Source: Gnetum montanum | Taxonomy: Eukaryota > Streptophyta > Gnetopsida > Gnetales > Gnetaceae | Length of the DNA stretch: 64,000 bases | Assembly: GCA_015680685.1 (NCBI GenBank) | Contig: MNCI01001480.1 | Span: 80,120 to 144,119, forward strand | Reading direction: 5' to 3' | Shown: positions 53,085 through 64,000 of the stretch, piece by piece | How the letters are laid out: each line of letters starts with the position of its first letter | How positions within the stretch are numbered: the first letter of the stretch is position 1 | Notes under the pieces: model-generated | What the model saw: only the letters and a program-made list of their open reading frames with translations | Told to the model about the DNA's origin: nothing | Database searches by the model: none | Program-made: the position numbers and the translations under genes

Positions 53085-55690
53085 TTTCTTAGGATATCTT
53101 CAAAATTTTGTTGACCCTTTTAGTTTTTCCACCTATTTTAAGATGATAAGCTGTACAAAATCTTAACTAGGAGTTGAGTTCTTTAAGAAATTCTACCAAA
53201 ATTCAAAAATGAATTTGGGATCCCAAACATAAGTGATGAAATTCTACCACTTTTTTTGCTATGATGATCATTTTAACAAGGATGAAATAAGCTAATTTTA
53301 ATAATTGATGAACCATCACTAGAATATAGTCATTTTCTTTCTTTATCTTGAAGAGGCATGCTATAAAATTCATGGTCGCATCTTTTCATTTCCATGTAGT
53401 TACTTATAGTGGCTATAAAAGTCTACCTAGTTTACTTTGTTTGACTTTCATTCTTTAACAAGTAGGACAATTCTTAACATAAGTTGATACATCATTCTTC
53501 ATTACTTACTAGAAGTAGTATATTCATTACATTGCATATCTTAATATATCTTAGATGTCCAACATAAATTACATTATGGGCTATCTTGGTAATTTCTATC
53601 TTCAACTTTCTTTTAGAACAAACTTATTTATCCTTTATTAATATCCCTTTTGAAGAAATATGATAATTGGCTCATTTTCTAGATTTACTAAAATCTTTTG
53701 TAAACAAGGATCTTCTTTTACTTTGATCCTAAATTCTTCTTGCATTGGGGTTATCATCATTTCAATCATTAAATTTCACATTCTAATTATAGCATCAAAA
53801 AAAACCTTTTGGATTTCTAGGAACTATGGGATGTGCTTCAATTCAAAATCATATTCTTTAAGTGCCTTGACTCATCTTTGCTATTTAGTTTTTAGGATGA
53901 GTTATTTTTCAAATACTTTAGGTTTTTATGATTGATATTTAAAATATAATTTTTAACACATAAATAATGCCTTCACATTCCTAAAGCATGAATAACTACT
54001 AATAATTTCAAAATTATAAGTTGAGTGGTTTACTTTATCTTTTCACAATGTATGTGATTCAAAAAAAAAAATAGTTTATCTTTTTGCATTAGTAGATTGT
54101 CTCTCTCAACTCTACATGCATTTATTGATATTTCAAAGGGAGAATATATTTAGAATTCTTAGAATAGGGATGATGGTTAGAAGCATCTTCAATCTTAACA
54201 AGGCTTCTCTGCACATATCATCAAACTTGAATGTACATTATTCTTGCCAAAGATCAATTAATGGTATTACAATTATCAAATAGTATTCCTAAAGTAATTA
54301 TTAATTCCTACCAACCCCAAAATACTACAAGCATTCATAATTTCTTTGAATTCAAGCCATTATCTTACCTTGCTTACTTTTAATGGATCTACTTGTAGCC
54401 CTTGTTCTAAGACTATGTAGTCATGATAAGATTCTTCTTCTTTAGAAAACTCACATTTACTTAACTACATCCTTTAATTGATTTTGTCTTAATACTTTCA
54501 TGACTATTTGGAAATGTTAAAAATGTTCTTCCTTTAACTTAGAATGCATTAGTATGTTTTCCATAAATACAATAACAAATTTATCTAAGTATATCCCAAA
54601 CATGCTATTCATAAGAGCCACAAATATTGGCAGGGGATTAATAAGTATAAAGGACATTACTAAAAACTTATATAACCTACATATAATGCAAAAAATAGTC
54701 TTCTTAATATCTCTTTTCCTTAATTCTTGTTTAATGATATCTCAATTTCAAGTCAAGTTTTGAAAAGTGATAAGCTCTTGTAATTTGATCAAAAAAATTA
54801 TCAATTTAAAGTAAAAGATAAGCATTCTTGATTGCAACTTTGGTCAACACCCTATAGTCCATATAGATTCTTAATGCTCCATTCTTTTTTCTTAATAAGA
54901 AGTACTAGTACTTTTCAAGGCAACACACTAGAATGTATTCTATTCTCATATAAAAATTGATAAAGCTAAACCTTGAATTCTCTTAATTCACTCACAAATA
55001 ATCTATGTAAGGATTTTGACATTTATTTTAGTTTTGAAAATAATGTTAATTGAATGTTTCATCATTCTTTTTGGAAGTAATCCTTTTGTTTCTTTAAATA
55101 CTAGTTATTCATAGTCCGTAAATTATTTAGGAAGTTCAACCTAAATTATAATTTTGACTTTAATAATTCTCACTATGAACATTGTTGCATCTTTCTTAAC
55201 TAATTTCTTGAATTTTATAAGGATAATGTTATGGATTTTACTAACCATTCCTACCCCCGTATGAGCCTAACTTCATTAGTGGTAAACAATTTTTATGTAT
55301 AAGTATCAAAATTCATGGTAACATTAAACTTTTGAAGAAAATACATTTCTAGTATAACATCAATGTATTTTTATTCAAATTCATAAAATTGATCTAAGAA
55401 GGAAAGATCTTGATGATGAAAATTACGAGATCCATACTTGCTATGTTTACTAACTATGATGGCATTTGCATGTTATATTTTAATATTTTTCTTATAGGAC
55501 AAGGCTACATTTAATGTTCTAACTAGTCTTGAATAAAGTTATTAGTGATACCACTAACAATTGAAAATTTAATTCTCCTATATTGAATAGAATCCTATAG
55601 ATGAATTATAGAAAATTCAAACTTCCTAGGTACCATACATCTTCTCTTTCAACCTAGATCTCATCTTAGGATAGAGAATAGGAAGGATGA
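53085..55690 (-). mobile_element. Chromovirus-like Gypsy pol relic
   Basis: The minus strand carries, in order, a protease piece (GITNNFIQD, about 55,560), RT (RKKNGALRIYMDYRVL, then a piece like FSKLDLKLRYH, about 54,900-54,750), an RNase H piece (YLCVKNYILNINHKNLKYL, about 53,990-53,910) and integrase (DATMNFIACLFKIKKENDYI, and a tail like TAYHLKIGGKTKRVNKIL, about 53,370-53,090). These match the chromovirus branch rather than Tat/Athila. It is heavily broken. Gag, LTRs and chromodomain were not found. Confidence 0.75.
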
Positions 55691-56109
55691 CCAACTTTTC
55701 TAAACCAAGAGTATAGCTCAATGCTAACCCAATAGAGAGAGCATCTTACCTTCACTATTCAAACCTAGATCTATTGTTGCAAAAATATGTTTAACTATCA
55801 TAGATTTAGAGGCCTAATTTTGATTAGCATTCAACATTATTGAATTTTGAATTTTAATCCTGAAAAAATTTTCTCTTTAGTAACTTTCATCATTGTTTCA
55901 AGAAATATATTTTAAAATGGTCTTCTTCACATGCAAGGGAAGAATCACTAAGTATTTTATTGGATTCTTCTTAAACATTTATCCATCATGCCATTGCAAT
56001 CTATACATGGAAAGATTCCACATCATCATAGATTCTTTTGTAAGCATTATCTACTATGGAAAAATTATGAGCATATGTTTACTATCAAAGATGAATAAAT
56101 GATTAACAG
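55691..56109. other. Spacer, possibly worn gag
   Basis: No domain is recognised in either strand. Confidence 0.4.
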
Positions 56110-56935
56110 TGATGTATTCACTAAGCCCAACCATACAAATCATAAGTGTTTGCAAGTGACCATATCATAATTCATGGACTAGACTAGTAGAGTATCTATA
56201 TAGTTAAACGTGATCATGGGTTGTTGTTTTTCTAGTTATACTTATGTGGCCCTTATTGTGTATGATTAAGTATAAATAAGGCATATGATTGCTATTGTTT
56301 TGTTCATGACTAAAATATTATTAAAATATTAAAGTTTAATCTAATTAATCTAAGTATAGAAAATAAATTCTAGTCTAATCCCAACTTCTTGAAGATATCT
56401 TGAACTCACGCTATCATTGATGGGTTACCAAGTGTGCATTGTTGGTGTACCAAGTGACAACATTACTAGAATTACCAAACAATAATGTGTTTACAATTCA
56501 AGTTATTCATACGCATTCCACATACTTAATATGCATTTTAGAAATAAAATATTAATCTAAACATATAAACATAGGTAATGATGAAAATAAATTGCAAGTA
56601 GAAAAAATATTAAACTAAGTCAAAGTGCTACAATGAAAGTGAATTAATTTTAATCTTGTTACCATCATGAAATATATCCAAGTACAAGTTTGTTCAAATA
56701 AAACTTTGTCAATTAATTCAAGTTCACATTGTGGGTACTTGTTCACTATTCTAATTTCTACAAAAGCAAACAACAAGAGTTTGACTACACTAATAATCAA
56801 ATAGTGTCTTTAGTGTGGTAGGTGGATGATATATATAGACTTCCCCTATTCCAGATACATTACATCTATAATATTATATGAAAGCATATAATATCGTAGG
56901 TGTGATATTACACATGGTAAATTAATTATTCATCA
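56110..56935 (-). repeat. Solo LTR of the GATATC family (worn)
   Basis: 826 bp with TGATG at the left and CATCA at the right end. Flanks aacag (56,105-56,109) and accag (56,936-56,940) match at four of five. On the minus strand it keeps a worn array (aatatcgtag, gatattaca), a TATA box (tatatatag on +, about 56,830-56,840) and ttttatttgaac near the old poly(A) region. It is more diverged than the other LTRs of the group. Confidence 0.8.
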
Positions 56936-57456
56936 ACCAGTAATCCACCTACAAATCGTAAGACTAATTCTTCCTCATCCTAATACTTACAGTATCAAGC
57001 TTATAGAATTTGTAACATCCTAGATTTTTTTTAATAAGAGTAGGTTTATTATGATTAGAAAAGTTAAGACTAATTGTCTTTTCATTTAATCAATGATGAT
57101 GTAACACCTTATGCTGCACCCCTAAGCTAAAATGGTGTTATGCCTAGAATTGTCTAACAATCAATGACATATAGCCACATGCATGATTGATCAATAAACA
57201 TAATGGAAGAAAACACTATAAAATAAAATCTCAAAACATGTCTATAATGCATACTTTGACAACTATATATAGATATCCAAAAAATACCAACATAGTATCC
57301 ACATACATCACGCACTATTCAAATGCATAACAAAACATATTCGACATGCTATCAACATTTATGCTATCACATATATACAATACTATTTTAGGATCTAACA
57401 CCCACCATCATCCACATCCCCACTATCCCCACACCGCCCCCCAACACCCCACCTCC
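56936..57456. other. Repeat-like DNA with an LTR-type start
   Basis: The string tgtaacatcctagatttttt at about 57,011 resembles the start of chromovirus LTRs (TGTAACACCC...). A second tgtaacacct lies at 57,099. No end or second copy was found. The segment ends in a C-rich run before the gap. Confidence 0.35.
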
Positions 57457-57563
57457 NNNNNNNNNNNNNNNNNNNNNNNNNNNNNNNNNNNNNNNNNNNN
57501 NNNNNNNNNNNNNNNNNNNNNNNNNNNNNNNNNNNNNNNNNNNNNNNNNNNNNNNNNNNNNNN
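57457..57563. other. Assembly gap (107 N)
   Basis: A run of N follows a C-rich microsatellite-like stretch (acaccgccccccaacacccc), which probably caused the assembly break. Confidence 0.98.
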
Positions 57564-58112
57564 TAAAAGAATATTCATACCAAAACCATAGAAAAAAACA
57601 TCCATCTCACAAGCTATCATGTTCATAAATATACAAATACACATGAAAATCAAAGCACTATCATTCCCATCAATCCTTCTCTTCTCCAATACTTCCAACT
57701 CCATTACCTATAAAAGATATTAGTATAGAGTGAGTAAGAGGCCTTTACGCCTCTCCTATTAGATGGCTGATAAGTATTATATTGTAGGAGAGGAATGAGG
57801 AAAGAGATTGTCTTGCATCAAGTGCTAGTCATCAAGCATGCCACGCATTGTAAGTAGATATCACAACATATCCACAACTATACAAATAAACACATCAACT
57901 CATAGTAATTGGTGCATATGCATAATCCAATCAAACTTACATGAAAACTCATGTCCAAGAAAGTAGTGCTAACCATAACTTCAAACTATATGATGACATG
58001 AACTAGCAATGATATGCTACTAAGCCCTAGATCCTACTACTTCAAACTAATATGTAATCCAACACAAATGAGTCATATCATGCACAAATATGACATGTGA
58101 AACCATACACAC
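57564..58112. other. Spacer, no gene
   Basis: AT-rich DNA between the gap and element D. No feature is recognised. Confidence 0.5.
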
Positions 58113-58904
58113 TAATGAGTGGTGAGGTAACCCTATGCTCAGCCATAGGAATATGAGCATGTAGCACAATCCAATTGAACTCCATGAATGGACCAGTTGT
58201 GGCACCTAGATAGTTATACGTTGATCGTAGTTCACTGTCTTCCCACCTAGACTAGTCGTAGCTTTGTCATGTATGGTTTAGTCCAAAGTGAGGCATATGA
58301 TGTGGTCCTAATTTTACGTTACTCCTGATAACCGAAAAGATAAATTAATTAAACTAATAATGGAAGTAAAACCTAAATTAGCCTATGGTGATGGTATTTT
58401 TCCTTAATCATATGTACACATCTTGGACTTCATGGAATTACTGCTGGGTGTGCCAAGTATTCACACTTAAACACTCATGATTAATGCATACACATTTTTC
58501 TTAATGACAGGAGAAGTAAATAACTCATGTCCAAGTAAATAACAATAAATCAACTATTAACTAAATAAGGAATTAAATAATTAAAACAACGAAACTAATC
58601 TAAGTGAATGCTACAATGATGAAAGTAATATCGATCTTTATTGTCAATCATGCACATGTCCAAGTATGTCACACTCAAACAAAGGTGTTGTACAATTACA
58701 AACATCACACTACGGGCATGCACTGGGAATAACTAGCTTGAAAGAAAGAATTGAAAAATAAATTACCAAAAGAAAAGAACTTCTAACTCTCTAATAATCT
58801 CCTCTCAATATGCACCTAAGCATTGTATTTATAGGCTAACACAGGAATCATGATATCGCATATTGCACACCCGATACTGGGGCCTAGTAAACCATGATTG
58901 ATCG
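58113..58904 (-). repeat. Element D 3' LTR
   Basis: 792 bp. On the minus strand it starts CGATCAATCATGG (TGATGAACCATGA in A) and ends CACTCATTA. It has the GATATC cluster (58,850-58,880, shorter than in A), the TATA box (tatttatag on +, 58,827-58,835) and aataaagat with a matching arm. Confidence 0.88.
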
Positions 58905-58906
58905 TA

Positions 58907-58919
58907 CCCCCACAACTAA
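58907..58919 (-). promoter_or_regulatory. Terminal polypurine tract of element D
   Basis: TTAGTTGTGGGGG on the minus strand, two bases before the LTR. It differs by two bases from the tract of A and B. Confidence 0.75.
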
Positions 58920-59085
58920 ATAAAAACTTGTCCTCAAGTTAATACAATGAGAAACAAGCCCCTTATAGAACATTATGAAGGTATGGGATTATTAACTACT
59001 ATTCACTAACTATGCCACAATATGGGAACACAAAACTTAGACACAAAACACAAAACACAAAATACAAAATGCAAAATGTTAGACC

Positions 59086-61819
59086 TCATGTGGTTCTCAA
59101 AGGTGGTGGCTCCTCCATTGGTGCTTTCCCTTTGTCTAGCCCTGCAGGCTTCTAATATTGTTGATGGGTGAGAAGCACCTATAGTTTCTCTTCTTCTATT
59201 TGAGGATCATACACAATCCATGCTGATGTTCCAATGTTTAATGCAACTGGCACCTCCCACAGAGACAGCAACTATGGAAACATTTGGTCTACTTTGACAT
59301 GCCATGCAACAAACTACCGTCGTTCCTCCTCATAGGCTTTAGCTTTATCTCATAATTTCTAGTAATCAGTTAGCCATTGAGCCAAGTTTGCTGCTACATC
59401 TTTTTGATCATGGTAGCTTTCTTTGATCACTTCTAATTCAAAGTTTGCAACTTCTAATTTTTGCAATGTTTTCTTATGTTTGGAAAACTTTGTCTCATAC
59501 TTAGCATAAGTGGTAGCTACCTACTTCTTAAGCTTAATTCTCGGGTGTCCTACTATTAAATTGGCCAAGTTGGCATATCGCAAATTTGCTAACTCCATGT
59601 ACTTTATTAATTCCTAAATCTACAAGTCTGGACTTCTCAATTCTACTTGGTGGAAAAAGCCATAAGTATCCAGTATGGCTTGCCAGTCAGTGTGTTGAGC
59701 ACTGAAAGAGTTGATGTGATCCTTAGCCATATAGATCTCATTTTTGATGATTTCCTTGTACATCCCCACTTGATCATGGAAGTGTTTTTTTAACTTCTCA
59801 TGCTTCTTGGCTTCATTTTGCCATGCACTTATCTCCATTGCCATCTTTTGATAGATGGTGCGGACCTCCTCCATGGAGAGGGTTCTATTCTTCCTGGCCA
59901 AGTGATTCATATCTTAATTGACTCAAACTAATTATTCTCACATCTATTGAAAAATTTCTTCAAGAACATTCTTCTATTTCTCAACTATCATCAACTAAAT
60001 ATTTTCAATGGTAAGTAGTTTATTCTCCTCTTGTAAGGCCTTGAGAGCTTTGACATGTGCGTATGTTTAAGCTTGTGCCTTTGAAGCATCCCAATCAGCC
60101 TATTCTTTTTCCCTTGTTACCTTTTTATTTTCTTCTAATAATTTATTCAATTTCTTGGTTTTGAAAATGTCTAATTGGTTAGCTGCAATAAATTGGAAAG
60201 GATCCCTTCATTCAACTTGTTAGGTGATGAGCTTTTCTTGCAGTCTTTGCAACTCTACTTCCATGTGCTCGGCCATAACTTTGGCCATGACCAATTTTCC
60301 TTTGGTGGAAATGAGGTTTGATTATGCTACTATGACATCTTGGGGAATGTCGAACAAGGAGGTCATAACTTGTCCTGTTTGCAGCAAGCAATCCAAAACA
60401 TCCTCACATTCCACAGGAGTCATTGAGGAACTGGTCAAAACTTAAGCATCATGTGCTCTTACGAAATTTTTCGATGGCACAACAAGGATGTTAAACAATT
60501 CTTTGATGTGGTCTATGCCCACTTTTGCTACACCTACCACATCCTAGTGCTACATGACCATGACCGTGGCACCTTCACTAGTTTCTAATTTGACTTGGAA
60601 AGATGCGACATTCCCAAAGATTTGTTGAGACCACTGGGAATCTCCTTCTAAAATGTATGAAATATGTCCACTTACAAGGTTGGCCATAACAGTGGGTTGT
60701 ACAACATCATCAATGACCCTAAATAGAGTTTCGACATCACAACTGCCCCAACTGACTATCTCAACAATTTTTCAGAGGTGACTAATGGATGGTCGATAGT
60801 CTTATTGTGGCACTAGGGATTGTTGGACTTGTTGGCTAATGGGTTGTGTGCTGCATCCCACTTTCTGTTGTTGGCTAGGTCCTACCATTTGAGGTGCAAT
60901 GGGCCCAACAATTTTCTCTTCCTCTTTTTCTAAGTTTTTGCTAATGTCTTTCCTTGGCACCAACGATTTGAGCAGTTTAGCATATGAAGCATTTTGGGCT
61001 TTTATAGGAACATCATTTGTATAGCCCAAGATTCTAGCACATCTACATAGCTTCCTAATGAGACAAGGCAAAGAAAAGGCTAGCTTCCCTATATTTGTTT
61101 CTTCAAATTGCCTTAATATTTCCATCAGATATAAGTGAGACAAATTCACATTAAATTTTCCCATCAAAATTACACTATCTTTCACCGCATAAGTAGATAA
61201 TCTATTTAAACCTTTGGTGGGGGATAAGTGCTGATCTTAAAGTAGATCTTCTCTTCTAGGGTCAATTCTCCATAAGATTTATTCTCTTTATTGTAAGCTC
61301 ATTTAAACCATAATTTTTGTGTATCTACATCCATGTGAGTGGACAAATGAGCAACCTTGGATCCTTCTTTTGGAATATTTAGGACCTCTATAATGGCCTT
61401 TGCAAAAAAATCAACAAAAACACCACATATATTGGCAATGGTGACTTCCTCCTTGCCATGCCAGAATTGGTATTTTCACCCAAGTACTAATCATCACTTT
61501 CTTGAATTCACTAGCTCAGTGCAAACTCAATGAAAGGCCCAAAATTAAGCTCCACGATCATAGCCACAAAGATGGAATTCTCCCGAATGGCTTTGAGACA
61601 TTTAGGGGACAACATAAGATGTTGCCCTAGTTCTAGGGATCTAACTTCACCACCTTCTACATGGCTAGATTGCACTGTTGTAGGGGTTTCCTAATGAATG
61701 TTGAATGAGTGGGCCTCCTACTCTACATGTTCTATGCGAGGTTCCTAGCCTCTACCTCCTCTCAGGCATTTAGCTACCTCTTAGGAAGGTCTTGCTCGAT
61801 CTCCTTTTCTTGGGACCAT
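59086..61819 (-). pseudogene. ORF2 of element D: plant-transposon-domain-like protein with coiled coil
   Basis: The start is the ATG at 61,819 (MVPRKGDRARPS), and the end is MEEPPPLRTT and TGA at 59,088. The domain part reads AMIVELNFGPFIEFAL, then (61,185-60,802) VILMGKFNVNLSHLYLMEIL and CARILGYTNDVPIKAQNASY. The coiled-coil part includes an uninterrupted 96-codon stretch (59,910-59,620) with TLSMEEVRTIYQKMAMEISA and KHEKLKKHFHDQVGMYKEII, which extends the homology to A. Both copies share the same ends, length (about 2.7 kb) and order, which supports a true ancestral gene. Stops and shifts inactivate it. The domain match is by eye. Confidence 0.7.
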
Positions 61820-62128
61820 CTGTAATCATACAAAAATCATTATTACTAAGGTTGTGTAGAGAAATTTTTATCAATTCATACCTTACTCATTGCCTTAATT
61901 AATAGTCAATAATTACGTAGTGTGACTTTTAGAGTTAGAAATATTTTCAAGAAGTGGCTCAAAAAGGTGTTATTGTTGACTTTACAATCATTTGGGTGAT
62001 CTGGGTGATTGATAAAAATTAGCTTGGAATTTAAACATAGAATGTCTCTTCGGTAAACATTGAATTTCTTACCCCTATGATATCCTTTTCACAATTGCAA
62101 ATTTCAAAAAAAGTATGCACACTTCCCA

Positions 62129-62141
62129 CTACAGTGCTCCC
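62129..62141 (-). promoter_or_regulatory. Internal polypurine tract copy (element D)
   Basis: TTAGTCGTGGGGG on the minus strand, one change from the A/B consensus, about 185 bp after the internal TATA box, as in A. Confidence 0.6.
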
Positions 62142-62324
62142 CCACGACTAAGTAGAACACTCTGGATTCAACTAGGATCAAACAGAATTGAAATTGAAAT
62201 GTTAGGAAGTCAGATATTGCACTTGGAAGATGGAGATGTAAAGCTCTAAGTCACAAAGAAAAATTTCAACAACTTCCTTAGTGTCAAATGAGAGAAATGA
62301 ACTTGGAGTGGATGGGGTTGTGAG

Positions 62325-62400
62325 TATATATAGGTAGGGGAGATGCAATATCATGTACCTGATATCAGGTACCCAGTATCACATTGGATGCAATATTGCA
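62325..62400 (-). promoter_or_regulatory. Internal GATATC cluster and TATA box before ORF2 (element D)
   Basis: On the minus strand gcaatattgc, tgatactgg, gatatcagg and tgatattgc lie between 62,400 and 62,345, and ctatatata follows at 62,333-62,325. The ORF2 start is about 505 bp downstream. The layout matches 22,476-22,567 in element A. Confidence 0.62.
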
Positions 62401-62569
62401 TCCCCACCAAAATTCGTTGAATGCAAGGACTAAGTGGGAATAATAAATTTTTGATATGTAATGAAGGATTGGAAATTAAATTAGAAGCTTTGGTGTATTT
62501 AGAAAATTAATTTTGAGACATTAGGAGTATGTCATGATGGGATCATATATGAAAATTTGTGAAAAGGGG

Positions 62570-63640
62570 CTAGGATGAAGGGTGTATAGTACTTGTTGAG
62601 GAACGATTGATGAAAATGATAAGGGAAAGAATATTTTGCTTAGTTAAGTAGTTAGAGGGTGTAAAATAATGTGCCATGTGCAATAGGGACAAGTTGCAAA
62701 AGTTACACAAGTGGGTCCTCCCCAAAGCAGGCTCTAGCCTATGATGCCGTTGTGGAACGACACCTCTAATGTCCGTAAGTGCTAGAGAAGTTGAATGCAA
62801 CATATACCTGTGAACAAAAAACACATGTTAAAACCACTGAGTTGAGATAATAACTCTACATTACACCAATCATAAGTTATGAACCCTTGGACAACTACAT
62901 GAGATGGACGTAGAAGGGATCACAGAAATTAGGACATGAAGTTTCTCATGATGCTCACAATGGAATCTTGTGTGTAATTAGTGGTTAAATATCCATGTGT
63001 CTAGCTTTCCAAGTTCCAAACCAAGTCCATACGACATTGCAATGAAACTGCATCACTTCATCCCATTAATAAACAACCATAAGCCTACCAGAGTTGCAAG
63101 AAGTAACATCACTTGGTGTGTTGTTCAAGGGAGGAGCAAGAGAGGAGTGTCATAATGGATCACTCTCTTTCTTTCTTCTCCAGTTTTTTTATTTTTATGT
63201 TTCCTTCTCTCTTTCTCCTTTTTTCTCTCTATGAAGTCACCTAACTTTAGGCATGGGTACATGTCTTTCTAGTGGAACCCATAGAAGCTTATTTAGTATC
63301 ATTTTGAGTTGCTCTTACTCCCATTTTCGTTAGATCTACAAGGATATAGTTACAACCTCGACAACATGATAGAACATATGGAAGTAGCTAAAGAGAATCT
63401 ACAAATCCGTTTGATGTCACACCCTTGTCATTCCACCTTGGTCCTTTACTTGTCTCTCTAGACACAATTATTATCAAATTATTTATAGTTGGATGAAGAA
63501 GAAGATTACCATTGTGACTAGAGCACGAACCTCTTATTAATGGAATAGGTGGATGGATGTCATGGTCTCAATGTCTGAATAATCAGTCCCTTATGAACAT
63601 AGAGAAAAACCTCACTAATGGACAACATGATCAACTTATT
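62570..63640 (-). other. Conserved non-coding block (element D)
   Basis: It aligns almost continuously with A 21,240-22,330: gggtgtgacatcaaa (about 63,411-63,426 on +), ggttccactagaaagacatg, a purine tract (pyrimidine on +, 63,165-63,235) and aggacccact (62,710-62,719). Confidence 0.6.
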
Positions 63641-64000
63641 CACAGTCAAGATTACAATGGAAAACTAAAAATAACAATTAGAAAAAGTAACATAAATAGA
63701 GAAATGACAAAAAATTGTAAAACAAAAAGATAAAATAACACTTAAGAATCCTAGAAATTAGAATGGGGGGTGATCTCCATGACTAAACATTTGGTCATGG
63801 CTAGGATTAATAAGTGGATGAATAGGATCCATGCATGTATGAAACGTTAGGGGCCCATTATGCCCCAGCCACTGGGTGTCTATTGGTGGTATGGTGGCTA
63901 AGTAGAGAAATCGTTGGAAATACGCCTAATTATCAAAAGCATAGTGGGGCAAGTTACATGGTGTGTGTACATTATGAGGGAAATCTAGCCCACTATGGCA
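63641..64000 (-). pseudogene. End of gag of element D (partial)
   Basis: Homologous to the Tyr/Pro/Asn-rich gag tail of element A (20,830-21,096), including the internal polypurine-like TTAGTCATGGAGA at the end (63,774-63,786). The gag core is beyond the window. Confidence 0.65.

Larger units (their letters stand above)
58113..64000 (-). mobile_element. Element D: relative of element A, cut by the window end
   Basis: The 3' LTR is at 58,113-58,904, followed (going right) by the polypurine tract, ORF2, the internal promoter module, the conserved non-coding block and the Pro/Tyr-rich end of gag. The last 200 bp match the end of A's gag (cttgccccactatg, acacccagtgg). The gag core and 5' LTR lie outside the window. 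The order is the same as in A, so the two-ORF structure is a property of the family and not of one damaged copy. Confidence 0.9.

Noticed and set aside
57346-57704. ORFs on both strands across the N gap
   Set aside because: They span unknown bases and have no domain on either side.
1-64000. tRNA, rRNA, CRISPR, bacterial operons or an antiviral system
   Set aside because: No cloverleaf, rRNA core sequence, regular repeat-spacer array or prokaryotic gene organisation was seen. The content is plant repeat DNA.

Overview
This window looks like intergenic DNA from a large-genome seed plant, most likely a gymnosperm. It is AT-rich, has almost no intact coding sequence, and is packed with decayed, nested LTR retrotransposons, solo LTRs and tRNA-derived SINEs. 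The only host-type genes seen are a broken PPR-DYW pseudogene and small pieces of other plant genes. No intact cellular gene, rRNA, tRNA or CRISPR was found. One assembly gap (57,457-57,563) and one ambiguous base (4,268) are present. The species is an inference; the plant assignment rests on PPR-DYW, Gypsy/Copia types and tRNA-Asp and tRNA-iMet primer sites. Layout: 1-653 is part of an LTR. 888-5,770 (-) is a Gypsy gag-PR-RNaseH-RT-RNaseH-INT relic, with an LTR-like sequence (LTR-X) beside it at 5,967-7,400. 8,940-13,333 (+) is the 3' half of a Tat/Athila-like Gypsy element whose inferred LTR holds a 70-bp minisatellite. 18,037-26,780 (+) is element A, a non-autonomous element with two 854-bp LTRs, gag, and a second ORF with a coiled coil. 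28,688-29,565 (-) is a solo LTR with a perfect 5-bp target duplication. 31.7-33.2 kb holds a SINE cluster. 33,627-35,685 (+) is the PPR-DYW pseudogene. 36,173-52,462 (-) is one old Copia element split by three later insertions: element X (38,900-42,289, carrying host gene pieces), element B (42,488-49,693, a gag-PR non-autonomous element with perfect target duplication CTAAC), and an LTR fragment. 53,085-55,690 (-) is a chromovirus-like Gypsy relic. 56,110-56,935 (-) is another solo LTR. 58,113-64,000 (-) is element D, a relative of A that runs off the window. The main thread is one group of non-autonomous Gypsy elements (A, B, D and the LTRs at 1, 28.7, 50.7 and 56.1 kb). They share TGATG...CTCATCA ends, a tRNA-Asp primer site, a TTAGTCATGGGGG polypurine tract, a poly(A)-signal hairpin and, most strikingly, a cluster of GATATC/GCAATATCGC half-sites just upstream of a TATA box. 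In A and D that cluster-plus-TATA module occurs a second time inside the element, about 500 bp before the second ORF, which suggests an internal promoter. None of these elements encodes reverse transcriptase or integrase here, so they would need a partner element for mobility.
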